Assembly: GCA_018065815.1 (NCBI GenBank)
Contig: JAGHSP010000185.1
Span: 1-25,199 of the forward strand
Reading direction: 5' to 3'
DNA: 25,199 nucleotides
Source: Candidatus Sodaliphilus limicaballi
GTDB lineage: Bacteria > Bacteroidota > Bacteroidia > Bacteroidales > Muribaculaceae
Shown here: positions 1 to 7,467 of the stretch, piece after piece
How positions within the stretch are numbered: position 1 is the first letter of the stretch
Layout: the number at the start of each line of letters is the position of its first letter
Notes under the pieces: generated by a model
The model's input: the letters and a program-made list of their open reading frames with translations, nothing else
Told to the model about the DNA's origin: nothing
Database searches by the model: none
Made by a program: the position numbers and the translations under genes

Positions 1-3
1 GAT

Positions 4-353
4 ATGGCAAAGTTACAAATAAAATCTGCAATCTCACTCCTTTCGGCGGCATTTTTTTTGTCCTTGACATGTTTGACAAACATCTGGGCTGGCTGATCGA
101 CCATAAGCTGGGCAAACGGTCGCAGTTCAGAGGATTTCAGTACAGCGAGATCTTCCGTGCCATGTTCAGCATCTGCTTCTGCGGCGGCCTCGATGTGCAT
201 GGGATGCAGGCCTATAACGCCCAAGATCCCACCAACACACTTTCGCTGACCATCTACGCACGCGAGTACTTCGCCCGCGTCAAGATGTTCCTGGACATCA
301 TGACCGGCAAGCAACCCACAACCCTCGCAAGATCGGCTTCCAGCCACTCTTAG
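4..353 (+). pseudogene. IS1380-type transposase remnant (N-terminal, frameshifted)
   Basis: A start at 4 reads MAKLQIKS, then the frame is lost around 28-33. In the next frame the text continues as LTPFGGIFFVLDMFDKHLG and on to a YSEIFRAMFSICFCGG motif, with a stop at 351-353. From memory, Bacteroidales IS1380-family transposases begin with this same order of motifs (MAK-QIKS, LTPFGG, YQYSEI-R, CGG). The remainder (about residues 45-94 of the second-frame piece) does not resemble the family's continuation to me, and the DDE catalytic core is absent. I therefore read it as a dead fragment of a 400+ aa transposase, broken by an apparent 1-nt deletion and a large internal or 3' deletion. The family assignment rests on short motifs only. 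The window edge does not explain the truncation, because the 5' end is present. Confidence 0.6.
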
Positions 354-401
354 CCCCCACACTATTTTCCTCAAAATCGCCTCGACATAATTAATAGAAC
401 C

Positions 402-424
402 CATCTAAATAAGTTTTTTAGATG
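402..424. terminator. Hairpin between the transposase remnant and the argS promoter
   Basis: Perfect 8-bp inverted repeat CATCTAAA / TTTAGATG with a 7-nt loop. It ends 9 nt before the argS -33 element. It may terminate transcription arriving from the left or be a leftover end of the insertion element. It is AT-rich and has no clear U-tract, so its function is uncertain. Confidence 0.3.
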
Positions 425-432
425 TTTCAGAG

Positions 433-463
433 ATTGACTTTCGTGAAATTTTCACTACCTTTG
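433..463 (+). promoter_or_regulatory. argS promoter (Bacteroidetes sigma-ABfr type)
   Basis: The -7 box TACCTTTG (456-463) matches TAnnTTTG, and ATTG (433-436) stands in for the -33 TTTG with a 19-nt spacer. The -7 box is embedded in TTCACTACCTTTGC, the same extended core seen before the M13 peptidase and porU-like genes. The expected transcription start is near 470, giving a leader of about 55 nt. Confidence 0.65.
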
Positions 464-525
464 CAGTGTAGTTTATTTTGCACGCGTGTGCGCACTAGTG
501 AAGTAACACGAAAATTATTAGATTT

Positions 526-2310
526 ATGTCAATAGATACAATTCTCTCGCAAGCTACCGCTCAAGCGGTTAAGGCTCTTTACGGCGTTGATTTTCCCGCC
601 GATAAGATTGTCCCCCAAACTACCCGCAAGGAGTTTGAGGGCAACCTCACTATCGTTGTTTTCCCCTTCCTCAAGGCTTCGCGCAAGGCTCCTGTGGTTA
701 CCGCCCAGGAGATAGGCGAATGGCTGGTTGCCAACTGTGACGCGGTTGAAAAATTCAATGCGGTGCAGGGCTTCCTCAACATCACCATACGCCCCACCTT
801 CTGGACTGGCGTGCTCAACAACATCGCTGCCGACCCCAACTTTGGCTTCGTGCCAGTGACCGAGAACAGCCCGCTGGTGATGATTGAGTACTCATCGCCC
901 AACACCAATAAACCCCTTCACCTGGGCCACGTGCGCAACAACCTGCTGGGTTACAGTCTCTCGCGCATCATGGAGGCTTGTGGCAACAAGGTGGTGAAGA
1001 CCAACATCGTGAACGACCGTGGCATCCACATCTGCAAGTCAATGCTTGCATGGCTCAAGTGGGGCGAGGGCGTCACTCCCGAGAAAGTGGGCAAGAAGGG
1101 CGACCACCTCATCGGCGATTTCTACGTGGCATTTGACAAGCACTACAAGGCCGAACTCAAAGAACTCATGGCAAGCGGCATGACCGAGGAAGAGGCCGAG
1201 AAGAATTCTGCCCTCATGGCCGAGGCACGAGCTATGCTCAAGAAGTGGGAAGAGGGCGACAAGGAAGTGCGCGACCTGTGGGCAACGATGAACGAGTGGG
1301 TATATGCCGGATTTGACGAGACCTACAAGCGCATGGGTGTGGGCTTCGACAAGATATATTACGAGAGCAACACCTATCTTGAGGGTAAGGAAAAGGTGGA
1401 AGAAGGTCTCGAAAAGGGCATCTTCTACCGCAAAGAGGACAACAGCGTGTGGGCCGACCTCACTGGCGACGGACTCGACCACAAGCTCTTGCTGCGCAGC
1501 GACGGCACATCTGTGTATATGACCCAGGACATAGGTACCGCAAAGCTCCGCTACCAGGACTATCCCATCGACCAGATGATATATGTGGTGGGCAATGAGC
1601 AGAACTACCACTTCCAGGTCCTCTCGCTGCTGCTCGACAAGCTGGGCTTCAAGTGGGGCAAGGACTTGATTCACTTCTCATACGGCATGGTTGAGCTGCC
1701 CAACGGCAAGATGAAGTCTCGCGAAGGCACCGTGGTTGATGCCGACGAGCTCATGGACGAGATGATAGCCACAGCACGCAAGATGAGCAGCGAGCCAGGC
1801 CGCCTGCAAGGCGTGCCCGAGGATGAGCGCGAGAACGTGTTCCGCATCATCGGCCTGGGCGCACTCAAATATTTCATCCTCAAGGTTGACCCGCGCAAGA
1901 ACATGCTGTTCAACCCGCAGGAGAGCATCGACTTCAACGGCAACACAGGTCCCTTCATCCAGTACACCTATGCCCGCATCCAGTCGCTGCTGCGCAAGGC
2001 CGAGGAAGACTTCAACGCCGCCAATGTGAGTGCAGTTGAGCCTGGCGAGAAAGAGACATCGCTCATCCAGCGTCTCAACAACTTTGCAGGCACAGTGCTT
2101 GACGCCGGACGCAACTACAGCCCCGCCATCATTGCCAACTACACATTTGACTTGGCCAAGGAGTTCAACCAGTTCTACCACGACTGTAGCATCCTCAAGG
2201 AAGAAGACGCCACCGTGCGTGCCTTCCGTCTCAAGCTCTCGGCAACCGTGGGCGCAACCATCAAGCGCGCCGTGTCACTGCTGGGCATGGAAGTCCCCGA
2301 GCGCATGTAA
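526..2310 (+). CDS. argS: Arginyl-tRNA synthetase
   Basis: Class I aminoacyl-tRNA synthetase that charges tRNA-Arg with arginine in the cytoplasm. The 594-aa length fits the family. An N-terminal additional domain (about residues 1-110) precedes the Rossmann catalytic core. The core carries the HIGH signature as HLGH at 132-135 within SSPNTNKPLHLGH, the ND-RG segment at 163-166, and the KMSK equivalent KMKSREGT at 395-402. The helical anticodon-binding (DALR-type) domain ends at the C-terminal EVPERM, a typical ArgRS ending. The first ATG after the promoter starts a protein with the expected N-terminus. It is the only + strand gene here until 8356; it has its own promoter and a strong terminator, so it is monocistronic. 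Confidence 0.99.
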   Translation: MSIDTILSQATAQAVKALYGVDFPADKIVPQTTRKEFEGNLTIVVFPFLKASRKAPVVTAQEIGEWLVANCDAVEKFNAVQGFLNITIRPTFWTGVLNNIAADPNFGFVPVTENSPLVMIEYSSPNTNKPLHLGHVRNNLLGYSLSRIMEACGNKVVKTNIVNDRGIHICKSMLAWLKWGEGVTPEKVGKKGDHLIGDFYVAFDKHYKAELKELMASGMTEEEAEKNSALMAEARAMLKKWEEGDKEVRDLWATMNEWVYAGFDETYKRMGVGFDKIYYESNTYLEGKEKVEEGLEKGIFYRKEDNSVWADLTGDGLDHKLLLRSDGTSVYMTQDIGTAKLRYQDYPIDQMIYVVGNEQNYHFQVLSLLLDKLGFKWGKDLIHFSYGMVELPNGKMKSREGTVVDADELMDEMIATARKMSSEPGRLQGVPEDERENVFRIIGLGALKYFILKVDPRKNMLFNPQESIDFNGNTGPFIQYTYARIQSLLRKAEEDFNAANVSAVEPGEKETSLIQRLNNFAGTVLDAGRNYSPAIIANYTFDLAKEFNQFYHDCSILKEEDATVRAFRLKLSATVGATIKRAVSLLGMEVPERM

Positions 2311-2334
2311 AACGACATACAAACATCCCCAGAC

Positions 2335-2370
2335 AAAAAATCCCGAGGTTCTCATCCCCCGGGATTTTTT
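2335..2370 (+). terminator. Intrinsic terminator of argS
   Basis: Perfect 11-bp inverted repeat AAAAAATCCCG / CGGGATTTTTT, starting 25 nt after the argS stop. It has a T6 tract on the + strand and an A6 tract on the left, so it could act in both directions. Confidence 0.9.
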
Positions 2371-2683
2371 GTAGTTCATTGGAGCCTCCAAAAAGAAGAA
2401 CTCCTTAAAACGGCACGGCCACCCCCACAGGCACTCGTCTCACTCCTTAGGTGGGGGGGGGTATGTACCCAAAGCAAGCTTTGTGCGTGTTGGCTTTCAG
2501 CCTCTCATTGTTAATATATTTTCAAGTAAAAAAATCCGCAAGATTAGTGAGATCCGTGCGGGGGAGTCCTCAAAAAAGTTATTGGAGAATAATTACAATA
2601 AAAGTAAGCCTCCTTAAATATTACAACTGAGGCTTCAACCTCATTCGGTCGAAGCCCCAGTTTTGTGATTTTGTTATCATCGG
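2371..2683. other. Non-coding spacer between convergent argS and M13 peptidase
   Basis: I see no credible gene here. It contains a run of nine G (2453-2461) that can pair with CCCCCAC at 2422-2428, a near-palindrome CAAAGC-AA-GCTTTG at 2470-2483, and the terminator of the M13 peptidase at 2625-2662. No promoter matching TAnnTTTG with a good -33 was found. Confidence 0.6.
2625..2662 (-). terminator. Terminator hairpin of the M13 peptidase gene
   Basis: 12-bp inverted repeat (AACTGAGGCTTC / GAAGCCCCAGTT, one mismatch) about 20 nt downstream of the - strand stop. The flanks are T-rich on either strand (TTTTGTGATTTT on +), so it may work in both directions. Confidence 0.65.
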
Positions 2684-4708
2684 TTACCAGATGATGGCGC
2701 GGTCGTCGGGGGTGCGGTACATCTTGTCGCCCTCTTTGATGTTGAATGCCTTGAAGAACTCGTCGATGTTGCGCAGTGTCACGTTGACGCGGTTGCGGCC
2801 TATTGAGTGGGGGTCGCTCTTGGTCTGCTGGAAGATGGCCTCATCGGTCATGTTGTCGGCCCAGATGCGTCCATAGCTCAAGAAGAAGCGTTGTGCAGGT
2901 GTGAAGCCGTCAATCTCCTTGCCGTCGGTGAACTGCTGTGTCTTGCAGAATGCGTCAAACGAGATGGTGATACCACCCTGGTCGGCGATGTTCTCACCCA
3001 GTGTGAGGTGACCGTTGGCGTGCTGATCCTTAACGACGATTACCTCGTCGAACTGTGCTGCGAGCTTCTCGGCTGCTGCCTTGAACTGCTCGGCATCCTT
3101 CTCGCTCCACCAGTCGCGCATGTTGCCTTCGTTGTCGAAGTTGCGTCCCTGGTCGTCAAATCCGTGGGTCATCTCGTGGCCGATTACCACACCGATTGCA
3201 CCATAGTTGGTGGCATCGTCGGCATTAGCATCGAAGAAGGGAGCCTGGAGGATTGCAGCGGGGAAGCAAATCTCGTTGGTAGTGGGGTTGTAGTAAGCAT
3301 TGACAGTTTGAGGAGTCATTCCCCATTCGTCCTTATCGACGGGCTTGCCCCACTTGTCGAGGTTGCGCTTGGTCTCATAGATTGACGCAGCCTTGATATT
3401 GTCGAAGAGGGTTGCCTTGGGGTCAACGGTGAGGCCGCTGTAGTCGCGCCACTTGTCGGGGTAGCCAATCTTCACGGTGAATGCATTGAGCTTGACGAGG
3501 GCGTTCACCTTGGTGCTGTCGCTCATCCATGTGAGGCTAGCGATGTGAGCGGCGAGCGACTTGCGCAGATTGCTGATGAGCTTGAGCATTTTCTCCTTGC
3601 TGTCGCCAGCAAAGTACTTGTTCACATAGAGTTCGCCCACGGCCTCGCCCAGCAATCCGTTGGGCACACCCAGTGCACGTTTCCAGCGAGCCTTGCGTTC
3701 CTGCTGTCCGCTCAGTGTGCGACCGAAGAAGTCGAAAGCGGTTTCGCCTATTTCGTCGCTCATGTAGCCAGTAGCGCTCTTGATGATGAGGCCGCTCATG
3801 TAGTCCTTCATCTGTTGCTCGGTGAGGTTAGTCATCAGGTCGTTGGCCACAGCCATCACCTTGGGCTGCTCGAGGATAACCCAGTCCATGTCTTTCACGC
3901 CCATGAGGGTGAAGTACTGGCGCCAGTTGATGGCGGGATAGTCGGCCTGGAGCTGGTCCACGGTGCGGATGTTGTAGAGCTTGGTGTAGTCGCGTGCTTC
4001 GGCGCGGCTCATCTTAGCCTCGGCAAACTTATACTCGATGTCGTAGATGGTCTTGGCAGCGCGCTGTGCGTCTTTCTTCTTGTAACCACACAGCATGAAA
4101 ATCTTCACCAGGTAGTCCTTGTAAGCAGCCTGTATTTTCTTGCTATCTGCGTCGGTGTTGAGGTAGTAGTCACGGTCGGGCAGTCCGCTTGTGCCGCCGC
4201 TCATCCACATGGCGTTGTAGTCGCTGTTCTTGAGGTCGGTCTCCACGCCGATGCCGAAGAAAGGATTGGCAACAGCTAGATGCTGCTTGGCGATGAAAGC
4301 AGTTAGGTCGGCTTTTTTGAATGCAGCCACTTCGGCTAGGTCGGCCATGATGGGAGTGGCGCCCTCGCGGTTGAGGCGAGTGCTGTCCATAGCCATCTTG
4401 TAAAGGTCGCTCACCTTCTGTCCCACAGTGCCGGGTGCGTGCTCGGTCTTGGCCAGGTCAAGGAACAGGTCGCGCAACTGTTGGCGGTTCTTCTCGGCCA
4501 GGTCGTCAAAGACGCCGTAGCTCGAATACTCCGGTTTGAGGGGGTTGGCCTTCATCCAGCCGCCACCTGCATACTCATAGAAATCTTCACCAGGAGATAC
4601 CGACAGGTTCATGTCGGCGCGGTTCACACCCGCAACGGGTGTCTGGGCGTTAGCCTGTCCTGCCACTGTAATGGCAGCCACTGCAATAATGCTTGAAATC
4701 TTTTTCAT
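2684..4708 (-). CDS. pepO: Secreted M13 family zinc metallopeptidase (neprilysin/PepO-like)
   Basis: A 674-aa oligopeptidase of the neprilysin family that cleaves short peptides outside the cytoplasm. The signal peptide is residues 1-21 (cleavage after ANA-Q-like QANA). The helical M13 N-terminal domain spans roughly 30-430. The catalytic domain has the substrate-binding NAYY at 470-473, the zinc site HEMTH at 511-515, and GENIAD at 571-576, which supplies the third zinc ligand Glu572 and Asp576. The protein ends in a conserved Trp, as family members do. All catalytic residues are intact and the length is normal. No lipobox is seen, so it is probably periplasmic or exported. It has its own promoter at 4838-4869. 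The symbol pepO is a family-level label; orthology to a named PepO is not shown. Confidence 0.96.
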   Translation of the reverse strand: MKKISSIIAVAAITVAGQANAQTPVAGVNRADMNLSVSPGEDFYEYAGGGWMKANPLKPEYSSYGVFDDLAEKNRQQLRDLFLDLAKTEHAPGTVGQKVSDLYKMAMDSTRLNREGATPIMADLAEVAAFKKADLTAFIAKQHLAVANPFFGIGVETDLKNSDYNAMWMSGGTSGLPDRDYYLNTDADSKKIQAAYKDYLVKIFMLCGYKKKDAQRAAKTIYDIEYKFAEAKMSRAEARDYTKLYNIRTVDQLQADYPAINWRQYFTLMGVKDMDWVILEQPKVMAVANDLMTNLTEQQMKDYMSGLIIKSATGYMSDEIGETAFDFFGRTLSGQQERKARWKRALGVPNGLLGEAVGELYVNKYFAGDSKEKMLKLISNLRKSLAAHIASLTWMSDSTKVNALVKLNAFTVKIGYPDKWRDYSGLTVDPKATLFDNIKAASIYETKRNLDKWGKPVDKDEWGMTPQTVNAYYNPTTNEICFPAAILQAPFFDANADDATNYGAIGVVIGHEMTHGFDDQGRNFDNEGNMRDWWSEKDAEQFKAAAEKLAAQFDEVIVVKDQHANGHLTLGENIADQGGITISFDAFCKTQQFTDGKEIDGFTPAQRFFLSYGRIWADNMTDEAIFQQTKSDPHSIGRNRVNVTLRNIDEFFKAFNIKEGDKMYRTPDDRAIIW

Positions 4709-4837
4709 ATTATAATTGTTATTGATAATAATTCAATCAAATTTAGTCTATATCCATTAGACACAGCCTTGGCATAAAAAACTACAAATTCAGTGTCTGA
4801 AATTGCATTCTAGTGACGCAACACCACATTGTGCATG

Positions 4838-4869
4838 CAAAATTAGTGAATATTCCGCACATATTCAAA
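4838..4869 (-). promoter_or_regulatory. Promoter of the M13 peptidase gene
   Basis: On the - strand, TTTG (4866-4869) and TAATTTTG (4838-4845) are separated by exactly 20 nt, a full match to the Bacteroidetes consensus. The extended core TTCACTAATTTTGC is identical to the one before the porU-like gene. GCATGCAC (4831-4838 on -) directly abuts the -7 box at the likely transcription start, giving a leader of about 120 nt. Confidence 0.8.
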
Positions 4870-5163
4870 ACCAGTGGTGAGTAAATGAAAACGGGACATT
4901 CAAAAACATCTAACTATTCCGTTTGCTACTTCCCCCATAGAGGTGTTTTCCCTTTTGTCCTCCTATCTGAATCACAGATTAAGCAGAAAAAATGTTTCTT
5001 TAGGGAATTCCTGGCGAGATTAAGCAGATGGTGGTGGCGCTGCGCTTGAAATACACTGAAAATAAGCATAAAATAAAAAATCTGCTTAATCTGAAATAAA
5101 ATTCCCTTATTTCTGTGTAATCTGTGTTTTTGGGATTTAGTGGTTGAAGGCTGCTATCAGAAT
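4870..5163. repeat. Non-coding spacer with interspersed inverted repeats
   Basis: No gene seen. CAGATTAAGCAGA at 4975-4987 recurs with one change at 5018-5028 (GATTAAGCAGA) and as a perfect reverse complement at 5081-5093. GGGAATT (near 5003) and AATTCCC (near 5098) are also in inverted order, as are the CACAGATT (4973-4980) and AATCTGTG (5119-5126) motifs. Together these make a nested, roughly symmetrical arrangement about 150 bp across. It may be a MITE-like or REP-like intergenic element, or may fold as RNA. Terminal duplication could not be established by eye. Confidence 0.45.
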
Positions 5164-5203
5164 ATTAATGCCACCTAGTGTTGAAGACTGGGTGGCAATT
5201 AAT
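5164..5203 (-). terminator. Terminator of the Lrp/AsnC gene
   Basis: Inverted repeat ATTAATGCCACC / GGTGGCAATTAAT with one bulged base and a 15-nt loop. It begins 17 nt after the - strand stop and is followed on that strand by an AT-rich stretch. Confidence 0.7.
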
Positions 5204-5219
5204 TTGTATTGTTGACTTC

Positions 5220-5693
5220 TTACTCGTCGATTTCTTCGTTGATGGGGATTTGGCGCTTGAACACTTCTTTGAATGTGATGAGTGTCTCGCTGCGGCCTAG
5301 GCCCATTTTGAGGAACTTGTCATGAATGACTGCCAGCAGATGGTCGTTGTTCTGTGCATAGAGTTTCACAAACATGTCGTACTTGCCTGTGGTGAAGTAG
5401 CACTCAACTACCTCGGGGATAGCCTTGAGGCGGTCAACAACCTCATTGAACTTGGAGGGGTCGTTGAGGAAGAAACCTATGTAGGCGCAGGTGTCATAAC
5501 CTACTGCCGAGGGGTTGATGAGGGTGATAGAACCATTAATCACGCCCATGCTGTACAACTTCTGGATGCGCTGGTGAATTGCTGCACCGCTCACGTTGCA
5601 TGAACGGGCAATCTCCAGATAAGGCTTGCGTGCGTTAAGTGATAACATTTTCAGGATCTTGAAATCCAGTGAATCTAATTTTGAGTTAGCCAT
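5220..5693 (-). CDS. Lrp/AsnC family transcriptional regulator
   Basis: A 157-aa DNA-binding regulator of the feast/famine family, whose members usually sense amino acids and act as dimers or octamers. Residues 5-60 form the winged helix-turn-helix (LDFKILKMLSLNARKPYLEIA, then VSGAAIHQRIQKLYSMGVI). Residues about 68-145 form the RAM ligand-binding domain with the usual TGKYDMFVKL strand. Length and architecture are normal and no part is missing. The start MANSKLDSLD fits the family. The long leader (about 150 nt) contains an inverted repeat of GTGCATGC that could be an autoregulatory site; the same 8-mer lies at the promoter of the neighbouring M13 peptidase. The ligand cannot be inferred from the sequence. 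Confidence 0.95.
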   Translation of the reverse strand: MANSKLDSLDFKILKMLSLNARKPYLEIARSCNVSGAAIHQRIQKLYSMGVINGSITLINPSAVGYDTCAYIGFFLNDPSKFNEVVDRLKAIPEVVECYFTTGKYDMFVKLYAQNNDHLLAVIHDKFLKMGLGRSETLITFKEVFKRQIPINEEIDE

Positions 5694-5801
5694 AATGAGA
5701 TCTGATATTTAGAGTTAATTATTTGTCTTGTCTAGAATTACTCGCAGTGCAAATAATTATTGTTATTTATTGAAAATTTATTACAAATTGTGCTTGTACT
5801 A

Positions 5802-5832
5802 GTGCATGCATATACTATTGCATAGCATGCAC
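5802..5832. promoter_or_regulatory. Dyad GTGCATGC / GCATGCAC in the Lrp leader (candidate operator)
   Basis: Perfect 8-bp arms (5802-5809 and 5825-5832) separated by 15 nt, lying downstream of the probable -7 box at 5848-5855. Each arm itself contains the palindrome GCATGC. The geometry suits a dimeric regulator blocking its own transcription, but an RNA hairpin is also possible. Confidence 0.4.
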
Positions 5833-5847
5833 GTTGTATTTCGCAAA

Positions 5848-5855
5848 CAAAGATA
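5848..5855 (-). promoter_or_regulatory. Probable -7 box of the Lrp/AsnC gene
   Basis: TATCTTTG on the - strand matches TAnnTTTG. No convincing -33 TTTG is visible 19-21 nt upstream, so activation by another factor or a different start is possible. Confidence 0.4.
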
Positions 5856-6153
5856 CATAAAAAAACTGAAACTGGTAATAATTTGTAACAAAAAAACGTC
5901 ATTTATCACTATTTTTAGTAAACTGACACATTGAAACCTAATTTGATAAATACAGTGATAGTTTGTGGCAGGTATTGATATTCAACAAGTTGCATATAAT
6001 ACAACCAAAGTACTATTAACATTGTTTTGATGTAGTAAAAAAACGCGGATTTGACGTTTTAAACATGACGTTAATAGCGAAATCAAAAACGTTCCATTTG
6101 TGAAGTTGTCACAAGCAGCACGTTGTTACGTGACGATAATAAAGTATAAAATG

Positions 6154-6187
6154 ACTCGCCTGCAGTTCTTGTGGGATGCAAGCGAGT
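6154..6187. terminator. Hairpin, possible terminator on the - strand
   Basis: 11-bp inverted repeat ACTCGCCTGCA / TGCAAGCGAGT with one mismatch and a 12-nt loop. On the - strand it is followed by a T-rich tract (CATTTTATACTTTATTATC). It could end the leftward operon of 6464-8196, leaving a 3' UTR of about 280 nt, or act on the + strand promoter it overlaps. Confidence 0.35.
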
Positions 6188-6320
6188 TCTGTTATCTTTG
6201 ATACGGTCTTGCCGTAAATCATATCATCTCTATAACGCCTCGCACATTTGAATTTCACCGAGAGGCTTAACGAGAACTAGTGATGCGAAAATACTAACAA
6301 ATTCTTATTTGTGCAAATTT
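6168..6320 (+). ncRNA. Candidate small RNA unit with promoter and terminator-like hairpin
   Basis: On the + strand CTTG (6168-6171) and TATCTTTG (6193-6200) are 21 nt apart, close to the Bacteroidetes promoter consensus. Downstream there is no open frame. The sequence can form small hairpins: ACGG/CCGT at 6203-6215 (at the start), GCCTC/GAGGC near 6237-6265, and ACAAAT-tctt-ATTTGT at 6297-6312 followed by GCAAATTTTTT, which resembles a weak intrinsic terminator. A transcript of about 110 nt is therefore possible. I do not recognise a known RNA family, and each element alone could arise by chance in AT-rich DNA. Confidence 0.22.
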
Positions 6321-6463
6321 TTTATGTAAAATCTTGCGTTTTGGGTCAAAATATGTGTAAAATCAAAATAAATCAGCAATTTTTGAGGCAAAAGAGTGTG
6401 ATTGCCAGTTCTGGTTTGCTGTGTCCCGTGGTTGGGATATGTGCTTATGCGCATGGCTTGGTT

Positions 6464-7441
6464 TCAGTTGGCAAACTGGCGTGTGATGGTCATTTGCAGC
6501 GCTCCGTCATAGCTGATCTCGGCGCGGGTAATGCGTCCGCGTGTGTCGATTGTGTAGTTCACTTTGCGCTCGTGCACTACAACGCCGTCCTGTATTTCGT
6601 TAATGCCAATGAGAAATCTCTTCTGGGTGGCGCTGTCATAGTCATACAGATAGCGGTAAACCTTGCCTGCGGTCTCTTCACGGATGATGTAGCCGTCGTT
6701 ATACACCAGCGTGCGCACCGACTTGCCGGCCTGTGACACCAATTTGCTCAACGAACCATACTCGTTGTAGGTGTAAGACCACTTGCTCTCGTCGATGGCT
6801 ATCGATTGCAGTTTGTCGTTGTCGTCATAGGTCACCACGCTTGTGCTGGGCTTCTCGTCTTTCATCTTGCAAGTCTTGAGGCTGTAGCCGTGCAGGTTGT
6901 CATAGCCGTAGGTGTAGGTAGCCACACGTGAGTTGCCCTTGCTGCCCATGACGCTCTGCTCGATGAGCAATCCCTTGTCGTTGAAGACAAAGTAATTGTC
7001 GCGAGGCTTTGCCCCGTTGGCAAACTCGATGTGCTCGTTCACCCTACCGGTGCAGCCGTTGAAGCCGATGTCCATGTGCTCATAGCGGAATGAGTGCGTG
7101 GGGTTGTTCACCAGATTAGCATAAAACAAGCGTATGCGAGGCTCGTGGGCTGTGTTCTCTTCGATATATTGCACGAGTCGGTCAAGTGTGGTTTCCTTGT
7201 TACAGTAAGAGACCACAATGGCGTTATCGCGATTCTTGCGTGCCTGCTCGATGTAGAACGACTCGGGGTAGTTGTTGATGAAAATATCCCATGCATCCAC
7301 TGTGCCTAGCTTGCGTGCAGTGTTATAGGCCGTGCGTTCTTCCTGACGCACGTTGGTGGGTTGTGTGTCTTCGGTCTGGGCAGCCACGGGCAGTGCCATG
7401 CTTGCCGCTGCCAGTAATGATAATAGTGCTTGACGTTTCAT
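6464..7441 (-). CDS. Secreted protein of unknown function with YD-like beta repeats
   Basis: A 325-aa protein that I do not recognise as a named family. Residues 1-21 are a clear signal peptide (charged start, hydrophobic core, ending PVAAQ). Residues 36-75 (ERTAYNTARKLGTVDAWDIF, then NNYPESFYIEQARKNRDNA) look like a single TPR/BamD-type helical repeat common in exported Bacteroidetes proteins. From about 150 to the end it has repeated Tyr/Asp/Gly-rich strands (YTYGYDN, VTYDDNDKL, WSYTYNEYGSL, YRYLYDYD), reminiscent of the YD repeats in RHS and related cell-surface proteins. No lipobox Cys is present, so it is probably periplasmic or released. The gene starts 26 bp after the Bax-inhibitor-like gene on the same strand and likely shares its promoter. 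Confidence 0.88.
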   Translation of the reverse strand: MKRQALLSLLAAASMALPVAAQTEDTQPTNVRQEERTAYNTARKLGTVDAWDIFINNYPESFYIEQARKNRDNAIVVSYCNKETTLDRLVQYIEENTAHEPRIRLFYANLVNNPTHSFRYEHMDIGFNGCTGRVNEHIEFANGAKPRDNYFVFNDKGLLIEQSVMGSKGNSRVATYTYGYDNLHGYSLKTCKMKDEKPSTSVVTYDDNDKLQSIAIDESKWSYTYNEYGSLSKLVSQAGKSVRTLVYNDGYIIREETAGKVYRYLYDYDSATQKRFLIGINEIQDGVVVHERKVNYTIDTRGRITRAEISYDGALQMTITRQFAN

Positions 7442-7467
7442 GATTTTTTTTGAGAATAATCAGGGTT

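Larger units (their letters stand above)
5856..6463. other. Long AT-rich non-coding spacer (with 5694-5855, about 770 bp)
   Basis: No supported protein gene. The left end holds the Lrp leader and -7 box. The middle is AT-rich with two direct TGACGTT copies near 6052 and 6066. A hairpin, a promoter-like pair of boxes and a small terminator-like hairpin lie between 6154 and 6320 (listed separately). The 3' UTR of the secreted-protein gene must lie at its right end. A 141-aa open frame at 6311-6736 on the + strand mostly overlaps that gene and is not credible. Confidence 0.5.

Noticed and set aside
2453..2461. Run of nine G as a phase-variable switch
   Set aside because: It lies between two convergent genes, beyond the argS terminator, with no gene or promoter that it could switch.
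3545..4279. 244-aa open frame on the + strand
   Set aside because: Antisense shadow of the M13 peptidase, which has complete catalytic motifs on the other strand.
6311..6736. 141-aa open frame on the + strand
   Set aside because: Most of it is antisense to the secreted-protein gene, and the part in the spacer has no similarity or start signal I trust.
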